A stretch of DNA of 64,000 nucleotides, taken from the NCBI RefSeq assembly GCF_025950085.1, contig NZ_JAPDDS010000003.1, forward strand, positions 310,001 through 374,000, given 5' to 3'. The translations under genes and the position numbers were made by a program. Under the pieces are notes generated by a model, which was not told the origin of the DNA, ran no database searches, and was given only the letters and a program-made list of their open reading frames with translations. The DNA comes from Luteolibacter flavescens. Its GTDB lineage: Bacteria; Verrucomicrobiota; Verrucomicrobiia; Verrucomicrobiales; Akkermansiaceae. This document shows, one piece after another, positions 32,501 to 40,361 of the stretch (its first letter is position 1; each line of letters opens with the position of its first letter).

Positions 32501-34870
32501 GGATGCGAGGTTCGTGGTGGCGGCATTTCCCACCAGCGAGAGCGCGGTGATGGAAGGCGAATTGAAGCTCGCAGTGCCGTTGTTCACGTTGATGGAACCG
32601 CTGGTCGTCGTGGTTCCCAGCGTGACATTCCCGTTCATCACCGTGGTGCCCGTGCCCACCGCGAAGGTGAGGCTGCCAGCTCCGGTCACCGGGCCATTCA
32701 CCGTGGTGGTGAATCCGGCGGGGGTATTGAAGCCACCATTGCCGGACGCGAGCGTGATGCCGCGGTTCGCATCAAGGGTGAGGCCCGATGCCTCGACGCT
32801 CGTGCCGCCCTGGATCATGCCGGCATTCAGGAGCGTGATGGAGTCCGCCACGAGTGCCGCCGGGGTATTGCCGAGCGAGCTCTGGCTCGCGATGCGCAGC
32901 GTGCCATTGCCCGCTGAACCGTCGATGCGGGTCTTGCCGAGGAAGCCTGCATTGGCCGCGCCCTCGATGTAGAGCGTGCCCGTGCCGACCTTTTCCAGAA
33001 CGGATGAAGCATCGCCGGTGATGGCACCGGTGATCGAGCCGGAAGCCCCCGCCCAAGCCGACATGCGGGCCTGACCCTGCAGGGTGACGTGGCCGGAGAT
33101 GATGGAATTCCCCTCGATGCGGAGGGCACCGAGCTGGCCGCCGGTTTCAGTGGGGCCAAGTCCCGCCAGCGTGATGCTGCCGGGGAAATCCACCCCGTCC
33201 ACGGCCCAGAACTGGCCGTTGTTCGAAACGCTCACCGGTCCCGTGCCGAGCACGTCGGGATAGGGCACCCTCACACGTGCTCCATTGATCGAGACATTCC
33301 CGGAGAAGTCCTCGTTCAGTCCGGTGACCGCGATGTCGGAGGCTGCCGTGACACCGGAGCCGACGAGCTGGAGGCCGCCGGTACCGAAGAGATAACGGTC
33401 GAGGCCGACCGCGCCGCTGATGCGGGTGTCATAAATGACCGAGCCACCATTGATATGGAGGTCTCCACCGACATCGGCATTCCCGCCGAGGGTCAGCGTG
33501 CCGGTGCCGGACTTGATGATCTGGCCGTCGCCCGTGATCGCTCCGCCGAAGGTGCTGTCCAGGTTCGTCGCGCCGATGGTGAGTTCCGCAGGCGAGAAAA
33601 TCTCAATGCCTCCCGTACCCGCGATCTGGGCAAATGAATTGCTGGCTTCCAACGTGGTCTTGCCGCCGCTCACGGTGACGAGACCGCTGACCGTATTCGC
33701 CGCGCTGCGCAGGGTGATCGCGCCATTGAGGGTTAGGCTCGAGGCCGTCACCTGCGAGGAGATGTCGAGCACGCTGGCACCATCCGCACGGATGAGGCCG
33801 AGCCCGCCGGAGAAATTGATCACGCCGCCGCTGAGCGCCAGATTCCCCTCCTGCAGCCAGATCGCATCCGCCGCCTGGGTGCCGCTGACCGTGACGGTGT
33901 GGTCATTCGTGCCATCGCTGCCTGCGGAGAAAACCGCGGCCCGCCCGGCCGTCCAGCCGGTGGTGGCCACGTCACCGCTCGCGGAGGACGACCAGAAATT
34001 GCTGCTGCCCCAGGTGCCATTCAGCGAGCCGGAGCCAGTGTCACCCGAGCCTGCGCCCGCACCATTCGCGTCCCAGTAGGCAAGCGTGCCGGTGTAGGCA
34101 TTCGACACCTGCAGGCCGGCGATGGCCGTGCGGCCCGGAGAGGAATTCAGTCCCGCCAAGGTCACGCCGGGCTGGCCGAGCACCTTGATGAAGTGGGAGC
34201 TTTCGACCAGCGTGTCGAGATTCGTCCAGTTCGTCGCGGCCCACGACTCATTCGCAGTAGCCGGGATGGTGCCGCCCGTCCCGTTGCCCTTGTAGAAGGC
34301 ACCGTTCACCTGCACGGCGGACATCGCGGTGGTCGCTGCCGCCTGGTCGGTGGCATGGATGACATAGATGTCATTCAGCAGGAAGGGAGACGCGAGGTTC
34401 ACCGTCCAGCCGGTCCCGGCATCGTCGAGATAGCCCTTCGTGAGATCGCCGTTTTCCGAAGTCGCCGTGGCTCCCGTCGAGGCGGAGAAGTAGGTATTGG
34501 CCGAGGCCCACGTCACGCTGGCATTCGTGATGGCACCGGTGCTGTCGAGCAGGCCCGGAAGCGTTCCGGAGGCCGTGTTCGTATTGTTCCAGAAGTTCCC
34601 CGCGACCGGCAGCGCGCCAGTGAGCTTGGTGGCTTCGGTGATCGTGCTGGCGCTGTGGTTGGCACCGAAATTGACGCTGATGCTCTGCGCGGAAAGCGAG
34701 CCTGCGAGCGCCACCACGGCACAGAGGGCGGCAGCGGGGGCGTGGGAGAATCCGGTTCGGAGGGCGGCGCGTAGGAGCGCGTCGCGCTGGAAGGTTGGGG
34801 TCGGGGTCTTATTCATCGAGGTCGCGATAGCTGAAGAGAACGATTCGCGTGCCAGCAAGGAATAAGCCAT
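29516..34870 (-). CDS. Giant autotransporter-associated beta-strand repeat protein
   Basis: This 1784-residue secreted protein has a long signal region ending LCAVVALAGSLSAQ. About seven units of the autotransporter-associated (PATR) repeat follow, seen as TKSGAGTLTLAGANTYTGNTVVNAGTL and variants, spread from about 430 to 1600. This gives a long beta-helix passenger. Near the C terminus are a TSP3-like calcium-binding loop (DADSDGDGIPNGIE) and a verrucomicrobial tail ending KLFARLRV. No autotransporter beta-barrel is present, so export and anchoring use another route. An internal ATG at 34816 is an equally possible start. It is probably a surface adhesin or matrix protein. Confidence 0.88.
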   Translation of the reverse strand: MAYSLLARESFSSAIATSMNKTPTPTFQRDALLRAALRTGFSHAPAAALCAVVALAGSLSAQSISVNFGANHSASTITEATKLTGALPVAGNFWNNTNTASGTLPGLLDSTGAITNASVTWASANTYFSASTGATATSENGDLTKGYLDDAGTGWTVNLASPFLLNDIYVIHATDQAAATTAMSAVQVNGAFYKGNGTGGTIPATANESWAATNWTNLDTLVESSHFIKVLGQPGVTLAGLNSSPGRTAIAGLQVSNAYTGTLAYWDANGAGAGSGDTGSGSLNGTWGSSNFWSSSASGDVATTGWTAGRAAVFSAGSDGTNDHTVTVSGTQAADAIWLQEGNLALSGGVINFSGGLGLIRADGASVLDISSQVTASSLTLNGAITLRSAANTVSGLVTVSGGKTTLEASNSFAQIAGTGGIEIFSPAELTIGATNLDSTFGGAITGDGQIIKSGTGTLTLGGNADVGGDLHINGGSVIYDTRISGAVGLDRYLFGTGGLQLVGSGVTAASDIAVTGLNEDFSGNVSINGARVRVPYPDVLGTGPVSVSNNGQFWAVDGVDFPGSITLAGLGPTETGGQLGALRIEGNSIISGHVTLQGQARMSAWAGASGSITGAITGDASSVLEKVGTGTLYIEGAANAGFLGKTRIDGSAGNGTLRIASQSSLGNTPAALVADSITLLNAGMIQGGTSVEASGLTLDANRGITLASGNGGFNTPAGFTTTVNGPVTGAGSLTFAVGTGTTVMNGNVTLGTTTTSGSINVNNGTASFNSPSITALSLVGNAATTNLASANATFGNINLGAGSNNAHTVNQTAGSVSTIAQMMVGHWGGNTSVYNISGGSLNLPDTVTTPTAENQANLLLGIDGTGILNISGTGVVNTSSLVVNGRGEGHNTGGANPQPDTLNLNGGRLNLGKWGMRTSGTTYAVNLGAGTLGAYADWTSPLNMTLAGDTVVNTLDSVNGTTPRTITLTGVLSGTGGFDKQGAGTLVLSQAAGTFTGVAKVSGGDLSLVAGAAAAATVQVAPGGTLRVGSVIAPGTATAATLDLNGGTAAFRIGTATDLLAVANLNITAPTTISITPSSAITGTLPASFPILDYTTLSGSLSNLTLVPANPHLTGTLVEDTANTRLAVQISAADSLVWKGGTSNAWNVNTTANWALASNGTTPSNFYAFDVVSFDDSGLTQPAVTLAGTIQPAATAVSNTTGTYTFSGTGIAAGSLTKSGAGSLVLLNDNTYTGATSITGGTVTVGNGGTTGTLGGSGAVAVNGATLAFNRSDAVSFSRAIAGTGTFRKQGTGNFTATGAGTALPTNVVVEAGTLTLSNSAFSTNRMTGAGVLTVNPGASLVFTTAHALGGDNNGLDDTIVVNGGTLTVNGEQYVRNMTLSGATVNGTHEIRVPNAATYTISGTAPTTISSQVWNAYSSANWNVADVTSSAAADLTVSGVISNVFGITKTGAGTMVLTGANTYAGTTTVNEGTLQVGIGGTVGALGTGPVVNNASLVINRSDAVTVAGVISGTGTFTKSGAGTLTLAGANTYTGNTVVNAGTLQLADNAQLKFAPGANGVSNKLTGAGSVELLGDFVIDLAGADLTSGNSWTLVDTTGKTFLSNFTVVGFTETANVHTLVEGGNTWTFTESTGVLTLGTSTDDYAAFESANGIVGAGPDADSDGDGIPNGIEFVIGGNPAPGSAPDFDKLPRILKAGEAGYDASFLSFVYRRTDASASYNPYVQYSTSLAANGWTEAEGGVNGVIIEESSLTVPDAVTVKIPRTLATGGKLFARLRVDIATAP

Positions 34871-35059
34871 TTTTACTCACTAATTTTCGCATTGAATGAC
34901 TTTTCTGACCCATTTTCGCAAAACACAATGCAGATCAAGCACTTTAGAATTCCATTAAAGCAATCCATCGCATGAAAAATCAGATAGCTCCGCAACTTTG
35001 GCTTGTTTGACGATGTTTCGGCTTTTCGCCTCGCTCCAGACAGCGATTCTGCCGCCCCC
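34871..35059. promoter_or_regulatory. Divergent AT-rich intergenic promoter region
   Basis: This 189-bp stretch separates the giant repeat gene (minus) and nadB (plus) and is clearly more AT-rich than its surroundings. It should hold both promoters. No specific sigma or operator sequence could be assigned. Confidence 0.5.
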
Positions 35060-36673
35060 ATGACGTGTGACTTCCTGGTGATCGGCGCGGGCATAGCCGG
35101 TCTCACCTTTGCAATCCGTGCCGCCAGGCACGGGTCGGTGATCGTGCTGGCGAAAGGCGCGGCAATGGACTCAAACACGGCCTGGGCACAGGGGGGGCTG
35201 GCTTCCGTGCTGCCGGAAGGCCTGCGCGACGAGGGCGACAGCTACGAGCTTCACGTGGCAGACACGCTGGATGCCGGCGCGGGGCTCTGCAATGAGGAAG
35301 TGGTGCGCACCATCGTGAGCGAGGGCGCGGCCACCGTGGACGACCTGGTCTCCCACAGCGTGGACTTCGACAAGGAGGGCGACCATTTTCAACTCGGCAA
35401 GGAAGGCGGGCACTCGAAACGCCGCATCCTCCACGCGCGGGACACCACGGGCCGGGAGATCGCCGGATCACTGGTGGAGGTCGCGCGACGCACGCCGAAT
35501 CTCACGCTGCTGGAGCACCACTTCAGCATCGACCTCATCACCACCGGCAAGCTGGGCGTGGTGACGGAGGATCGGGTGCTGGGGGCCTATGTTTTGGAGA
35601 AGGCCACGGGCGAGGTGAAGATCTTCCGCTCGGACCGCGTGGTGCTGGCCACCGGCGGCTGCGGGAAAGTGTATCTCTACACGACGAATCCCGACTCGGC
35701 GACCGGCGACGGCGTGGCGATGGCTTGGCGCGCAGGGGCGAGCGTGGCGAACATGGAGTTCATCCAATTCCACCCCACCTGCTTCTACAATCCCGCGGCG
35801 ATGGGTGCGGAGGCACGCTCCTTCCTCGTGAGCGAAGCGGTGCGCGGCGAGGGCGGCATCCTGATCAATGCGAAGGGCGAGGACTTCACGAAGAAGGCCG
35901 ACCCGCGCGGATCGCTGGCGCCACGCGACATCGTGGCCCGCGCGATCGACCGCGAGATCAAGCGGACCGGTGCGCCGTGCGTCTTCCTCGACGTGACGCA
36001 CAAGCCTGCGGGCTTCATGCGGGAGCGCTTCCCCTTCATCTACGAGAAGCTTCGTACTTTCGGCCTCGATTGCGAGAAGCAGCCCATCCCCGTGGTGCCG
36101 GCGGCCCACTACCAGTGCGGCGGCGTGGTCACGGACATCAATGGCAAGACCACCATCCGCGGGCTCTACGCCATCGGCGAGGTGGCCTGCACCGGCCTGC
36201 ACGGGGCGAACCGCCTCGCCTCGAATTCCCTGCTCGAAGGCAACGTCACCGCCCGCCGCGCGATCGAGGACATCCTCCACCACTACGGCGTGGAGAAGCA
36301 CACCGACGACGCACCGGAGATACCCGGGTGGCACCACGGCGACGTGGCCGAGCCGGACGAGCTCGTGGTGATCTACCACAACTGGGACGAGCTCCGGCGC
36401 CTGATGTGGGACTACGTTTCCATCGTCCGCACGGACAACCGGCTGCGGCGCGCGGCCACCCGGCTGAGGAATTTGAAAAAAGAGGTCCGCGAGTTTTACT
36501 GGGGCCATCGCGTCAATGCCGACATTCTAGAGTTGCGCAACCTCGTCGCGGTCGCTTCTCTCGTCGTCGATTGCGCGATCCGTCGCCGTGAGTCGAGGGG
36601 CTTGCATCATACGCTAGACTACCCCGCGACTGACGACCGCTTCGTGAAGGACACGATCCTTCGACGCTTTTAA
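35060..36673 (+). CDS. nadB: L-aspartate oxidase
   Basis: This 537-residue flavoenzyme oxidises L-aspartate to iminoaspartate, the first step of de novo NAD synthesis. It shows the FAD-binding DFLVIGAGIAGLTFAIRAA near the N terminus, then NTAWAQGGLASVL, DTTGREIAGSL and GLHGANRLASNSLLEG, as in NadB and other fumarate-reductase-type flavoproteins. A TTG at 35003 is an in-frame alternative, but the ATG at 35060 gives the family start. No nadA or nadC gene is near. Confidence 0.95.
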   Translation: MTCDFLVIGAGIAGLTFAIRAARHGSVIVLAKGAAMDSNTAWAQGGLASVLPEGLRDEGDSYELHVADTLDAGAGLCNEEVVRTIVSEGAATVDDLVSHSVDFDKEGDHFQLGKEGGHSKRRILHARDTTGREIAGSLVEVARRTPNLTLLEHHFSIDLITTGKLGVVTEDRVLGAYVLEKATGEVKIFRSDRVVLATGGCGKVYLYTTNPDSATGDGVAMAWRAGASVANMEFIQFHPTCFYNPAAMGAEARSFLVSEAVRGEGGILINAKGEDFTKKADPRGSLAPRDIVARAIDREIKRTGAPCVFLDVTHKPAGFMRERFPFIYEKLRTFGLDCEKQPIPVVPAAHYQCGGVVTDINGKTTIRGLYAIGEVACTGLHGANRLASNSLLEGNVTARRAIEDILHHYGVEKHTDDAPEIPGWHHGDVAEPDELVVIYHNWDELRRLMWDYVSIVRTDNRLRRAATRLRNLKKEVREFYWGHRVNADILELRNLVAVASLVVDCAIRRRESRGLHHTLDYPATDDRFVKDTILRRF

Positions 36674-36689
36674 TTTAAAAAACCAAACG

Positions 36690-37673
36690 ATGGGAAGACC
36701 AGCGATTGCAGCCAAACGCCAGTGCCGGGGGAATCAAGCCGCCGGGCTCGTCTTGTCGGCGCTCCTCGCGATCTTCCCCTCCGCGGCCAGCGCGCAGCAG
36801 TCCGGAAAAACCACCGGCAGCCTGCCCCGCGTGGTGATCCCGACCTCGAACCGCTCGACCGCACCGGTGCGTCCGGTGAATCCCGCGGTCGGCCAGCTTT
36901 ACCCGTGGCGGCTGAATATCACCGCCACCGTCTTCTGGATCGGCGAGCAGCCGACGCAGAACAACCCGACGCCGAACCACAAATCCTCGTGGGATCAGGC
37001 ATGGGCCGTGAATTTCGGCGGCTACGATGACCCCGCACCTGCGGCCCGCATCGCCAACCACACCACCGGCGACTTCCGCCCGAAGGGCTTCACGCCCCAG
37101 TTGAATCCCTTTTACGTGGCCCTGCCCTACAATGACGTGCAGGGTTGGGCGCGCCACAAGCCCGAGGCTTCCAAGGTGATCCCGTGGTTCAACCGGATGA
37201 ATCCCGCCCCTGGCAAGACGGTCCTGAAAGGCCGGTGGGTGCAGATTTTCAACGGCAAGTACAGTTGCTACGCGCAGTGGGAAGACTGCGGACCGTGGGT
37301 GACGGATGATTTCGAATACGTCTTCCTCGGCAAGCGCCCGAAGAACACCTCGAACAAGTCCGCCGGGATCGATATCTCCCCGGCAGTCCGTGACTACCTG
37401 AATCTCCAATCCGGCCAGAAGTGCCACTGGCGCTTCGTCGAAGCAGCCCAGGTCCCCTACGGAGCTTGGAAAAAGTACGGCCAGCAGCAGATCCAGCAAC
37501 TCGCCCGCAGTGCCGCCGCAGGCCAAGGCGGCGGCACGGCAACGAAAGGCACCCAACCCGTCGCCGGCGGCCCGGACGTGGACGCCCAGCGCCGCTACCT
37601 GGAATATCTCCGGAAGATCCGCGACGAGCAGAACCTGAAGAAGGCCAAGTCCGGGCCTGCGACCGGGAGCTGA
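36690..37673 (+). CDS. Secreted protein with possible RlpA/expansin-like barrel
   Basis: This 327-residue protein has an N-terminal signal (hydrophobic AAGLVLSALLAIFPSAASAQ after a charged start). The central part, WVQIFNGKYSCYAQWEDCGPW followed by GIDISPAVRDYL, resembles the double-psi beta-barrel arrangement of RlpA/expansin proteins (the 'DCGPW...GIDLSPA' pattern). The C-terminal third is Gly/Gln/Lys-rich and probably disordered. If correct, it would bind or act on cell-wall or other glycans outside the cell. It starts 17 bp after nadB. The fold assignment is inference. Confidence 0.7.
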   Translation: MGRPAIAAKRQCRGNQAAGLVLSALLAIFPSAASAQQSGKTTGSLPRVVIPTSNRSTAPVRPVNPAVGQLYPWRLNITATVFWIGEQPTQNNPTPNHKSSWDQAWAVNFGGYDDPAPAARIANHTTGDFRPKGFTPQLNPFYVALPYNDVQGWARHKPEASKVIPWFNRMNPAPGKTVLKGRWVQIFNGKYSCYAQWEDCGPWVTDDFEYVFLGKRPKNTSNKSAGIDISPAVRDYLNLQSGQKCHWRFVEAAQVPYGAWKKYGQQQIQQLARSAAAGQGGGTATKGTQPVAGGPDVDAQRRYLEYLRKIRDEQNLKKAKSGPATGS

Positions 37674-37747
37674 CGCAGTCACTTTTTCAGTCTTCCTTGC
37701 TGAGGATTGAGGCTGGCATCGCGTGGCATGGCTGAAACACTCCGCGC

Positions 37748-39109
37748 ATGCAGCGCGTGGCGGTCATCAATGTGGTGGGACTTTCCCCTTCCCTGCTCGG
37801 TCCTTCGACTCCGCGGCTGAAGGCCTTCGCGGAGAAGAACGGGCAGCAGGCATTCCGCCCGGCATTCCCGGCGGTGACTTGCACGGCGCAGTCCTCGATG
37901 CTGACGGGCACCTGCCCGCGCGAGCACGGGATCGTGGCAAATGGCTGGTACGACCGCGAAAGCGCGGAGGTGCGCTTTTGGAAACAGAGCAATCACCTCG
38001 TGCGCGGCGAAAAGGTCTGGGACCACCTGCGACGCAAGCACCCCGGCTTCACCTGCGCGAAGCTCTTCTGGTGGTACAACATGTATTCCAGCGCGGACAT
38101 CGCGATCACCCCGCGCCCGCTCTACCCGGCGGACGGGCGGAAGGTCTTCGACATCCACACGCAGCCGATGGACCTGCGTGAGCGGATCAAGGCGGACCTT
38201 GGCGAGTTTCCCTTCCCCTCCTTCTGGGGTCCGATGGCGGGCATTCCGTGCTCGGAGTGGATCGCCACGTCCGCCCGATGGGTGGAGGAGCGGGAAAAGC
38301 CGACGCTGAGCCTGATCTATCTGCCGCACCTCGACTACTGCCTGCAAAAATTCGGCCCAGGCGCGCCGGAGATCGCGCCCGAACTGGAGGCGATCGACCG
38401 GGTCACGGGCGAGCTGATCGACTTCCTCGAAGCCCGCGGCATCAAGGTACTGGTCGTTTCAGAATACGGCATTTCGAAAGTGACGCAGCCGATCCATCTC
38501 AACCGCCTCTTCCGCCAGAAGGGCTGGATCCAGGTGAAGGACGAGCTCGGCCGCGAGACGCTGGATGCCGGTGGATCGCGGGTCTTCGCCGTGGCGGATC
38601 ACCAGATGGCGCACGTCTATGTGAATGACCGCTCGCTGATGCGCGAGGTGCGCTCGATGCTGGAGGAAACGGACGGCATCGACGAAGTCCGCACCGCCGG
38701 GGAGATGTGGGGCAGCGGCGTGGGCGCAGAGCGGGCCGGGGATCTTGTCGCCATCTCGAAGCCGGATGCGTGGTTCACCTACTACTTCTGGATCGATGAC
38801 GCGAAGGCCCCCGACTACGCCCGCTGCATCGATATCCACCGAAAGCCCGGCTATGATCCGGCGGAGCTTTTCATCGATCCCGCCATCGCGAATCCGAAGC
38901 TGAAAATCGGAAAATTCCTCATCAAGAAGAAGCTCGGCCTCCGCGGCCTGATGGAAGTCATCCCCCTCGATGCCACGCTCGTCAAAGGCTCCCACGGCCG
39001 CGACGTCGTGGAAGACGGGGAAAAGCCACTCATCCTCGGCTCCCTCGTCCCGGTGAGCTGCGCGGAAGAAGTCTTCGGCGCCATCGTGGCGGCGGTGGAG
39101 AATGGTTGA
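37748..39109 (+). CDS. Alkaline phosphatase-superfamily phosphodiesterase
   Basis: This 453-residue protein belongs to the nucleotide pyrophosphatase/phosphodiesterase branch. It begins VAVINVVGLSPSLLGPSTPRL and has the nucleophile region VTCTAQSSMLTGTCPREHGIVANGWYDRE, with Thr or Ser of TCTAQSS as the likely nucleophile. Later metal ligands are LPHLDYCLQKFGPG, VVSEYGI and GSHGRD. It has no obvious signal peptide, so it probably acts in the cytoplasm. Such enzymes hydrolyse phosphodiester or phosphonate substrates; here the substrate is unknown. Confidence 0.86.
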   Translation: MQRVAVINVVGLSPSLLGPSTPRLKAFAEKNGQQAFRPAFPAVTCTAQSSMLTGTCPREHGIVANGWYDRESAEVRFWKQSNHLVRGEKVWDHLRRKHPGFTCAKLFWWYNMYSSADIAITPRPLYPADGRKVFDIHTQPMDLRERIKADLGEFPFPSFWGPMAGIPCSEWIATSARWVEEREKPTLSLIYLPHLDYCLQKFGPGAPEIAPELEAIDRVTGELIDFLEARGIKVLVVSEYGISKVTQPIHLNRLFRQKGWIQVKDELGRETLDAGGSRVFAVADHQMAHVYVNDRSLMREVRSMLEETDGIDEVRTAGEMWGSGVGAERAGDLVAISKPDAWFTYYFWIDDAKAPDYARCIDIHRKPGYDPAELFIDPAIANPKLKIGKFLIKKKLGLRGLMEVIPLDATLVKGSHGRDVVEDGEKPLILGSLVPVSCAEEVFGAIVAAVENG

Positions 39110-39191
39110 TGATGATCGCCCTTCATCGGCATCACTTTGCAAAGCAAAGTTAAATCTTGCCAGCAGTGCATCCCGCCTGTGAGATGCGCCC

Positions 39192-39422
39192 ATGAATTCG
39201 CGCAACCCAGCTTGGATCGTCGTGATCTTCATCCTGGGATTGTTTGCATTCGCGCTGACCGGACTGATCTCCGAGGCGAATCTCAGGACGGGGACTACCG
39301 CTGACACGCCGGCGGAAGCCATCGGCAAATGCCTCTCCGTCGTGAGACAGCCCGGCATCACGCATCCCCCCGAGCAGGATGTAGGATCATCGTCAGAGCT
39401 GATTTTGTCGGGTGATCGTTGA
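39192..39422 (+). CDS. Possible small membrane-anchored protein
   Basis: The first 25 of 76 residues form a membrane helix (PAWIVVIFILGLFAFALTGLI). The rest has no recognisable motif, and the C terminus may be read-through of intergenic sequence. It lies between the phosphodiesterase gene and the transposase element. It may be a real short gene or an artefact. Confidence 0.4.
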   Translation: MNSRNPAWIVVIFILGLFAFALTGLISEANLRTGTTADTPAEAIGKCLSVVRQPGITHPPEQDVGSSSELILSGDR

Positions 39423-39504
39423 GTGCCGTTAGCCTTCGGGGCCAGGCGGTTCCTTGAGAATAGCAGGATCGGAAGCCGGACAGACCCCGTCAACCTTGGC
39501 CTTG

Positions 39505-39565
39505 TGTCCCAACGGGACTTCACCCCTCAGCCCAGGGTTGCGAGGCACGAGCTACCCTGGGTAGC
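39505..39565 (+). repeat. Left inverted REP flank of the transposase element
   Basis: It reads TGTCCCAACGGGACTTC, then an AGCCCAGGGTTG...AGCTACCCTGGG hairpin. The reverse complement of 40119-40186 has the same order of elements (TGTCCCGACGGGACTTC, then AGCCCGGGGTTG...AGCTACCCCGGG). The two copies flank the transposase in inverted orientation. Confidence 0.82.
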
Positions 39566-39614
39566 ATCGCGATGATGGGCTACGCCAAAGGCGTTGTGAA
39601 GCGCCCAACCTCCC

Positions 39615-40070
39615 ATGCCGCAATCACTCTCCGCCGTTTACCTCCATCTGATTTTTTCCACGAAGAATCGCGAGGCGTTTTTGAGTGACCCCTCGATACG
39701 CTCGGAAACCCACGCTTATCTGTCGGGCATTTCGAGCAAGCTCGATTGCCCGACGATCCTCGTCGGCGGCGTGCAGGATCATGTCCACATCCTTGCGCGA
39801 CAGGCCAGGACCATCTCGCAGGCTGATTGGGTCAAGGAGTTGAAGCGAGCGTCCAGCCTGTGGATCAAAAACAAGGCTCCACTTCTCAGGAACTTCGCGT
39901 GGCAATCCGGATATGGAATTTTCTCGGTGAGCCAGTCGAATGTCGAGAAGGTGACCTCCTACATCGCCGGACAGGAAGAGCACCACCGGGCCAGATCGTT
40001 CCAAGATGAATTCCGCGCGATGTTGAAGAAGCACGGCATTCCTTGGGATGAGCAATACGTGTGGGATTGA
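39615..40070 (+). CDS. REP-associated tyrosine transposase (RAYT, Y1 HUH family)
   Basis: This 151-residue protein is an IS200-like Y1 transposase. It starts YLHLIFSTKNREAFL, has the HUH pair His56-Val-His58 in GGVQDHVHIL and the probable catalytic Tyr115 in KVTSYIAGQEEHH. Length and motifs agree with the RAYT/TnpA group. Imperfect inverted repeats about 60 bp long lie on both sides (39505-39565 and 40119-40186). Such enzymes cut and rejoin single-stranded REP hairpins. The frame is intact, so it may be active. Confidence 0.9.
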   Translation: MPQSLSAVYLHLIFSTKNREAFLSDPSIRSETHAYLSGISSKLDCPTILVGGVQDHVHILARQARTISQADWVKELKRASSLWIKNKAPLLRNFAWQSGYGIFSVSQSNVEKVTSYIAGQEEHHRARSFQDEFRAMLKKHGIPWDEQYVWD

Positions 40071-40118
40071 TACAGAGCCGCCCTACACAACCTCTTCGAG
40101 GTAGCCGGGCCATCCGCT

Positions 40119-40186
40119 CCATTCCCGGGGTAGCTCCTCCTTCGTCGGATCAACCCCGGGCTATGGAACGAAGTCCCGTCGGGACA
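40119..40186 (-). repeat. Right inverted REP flank of the transposase element
   Basis: Read on the minus strand it shows TGTCCCGACGGGACTTC, then AGCCCGGGGTTG and AGCTACCCCGGG. These are the same blocks in the same order as the left flank at 39505-39565. Confidence 0.82.
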
Positions 40187-40361
40187 TTTCGAGTTTCCCG
40201 AAAAGATGCGTACTCCGTGAGACCTCCCTTCTCGGTCGAAATTTCCCACCCCCGGGAAACCCGCAAGTCGCGGTCCGGGGCACGGCGTCTGCTTTACGGT
40301 TGCGCTCTTCCGGGCGGCTTCCTAGCGTTCGCTCCGGTTTTACGATCCGAGCACCTTTCCC

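Larger units (their letters stand above)
39505..40186 (+). mobile_element. RAYT element with inverted REP flanks
   Basis: This about 680-bp unit consists of the Y1 transposase gene and two imperfect inverted REP-like flanks. No target-site duplication was identified, as expected for this enzyme class. Confidence 0.75.

Noticed and set aside
29696-32917. 1073-codon plus-strand open frame opposite the giant repeat gene
   Set aside because: It is fully antisense to a clear secreted repeat protein, its translation is His/Arg/Gly-rich without any motif, and it results from strand-biased codon use in a GC-rich repeat gene.
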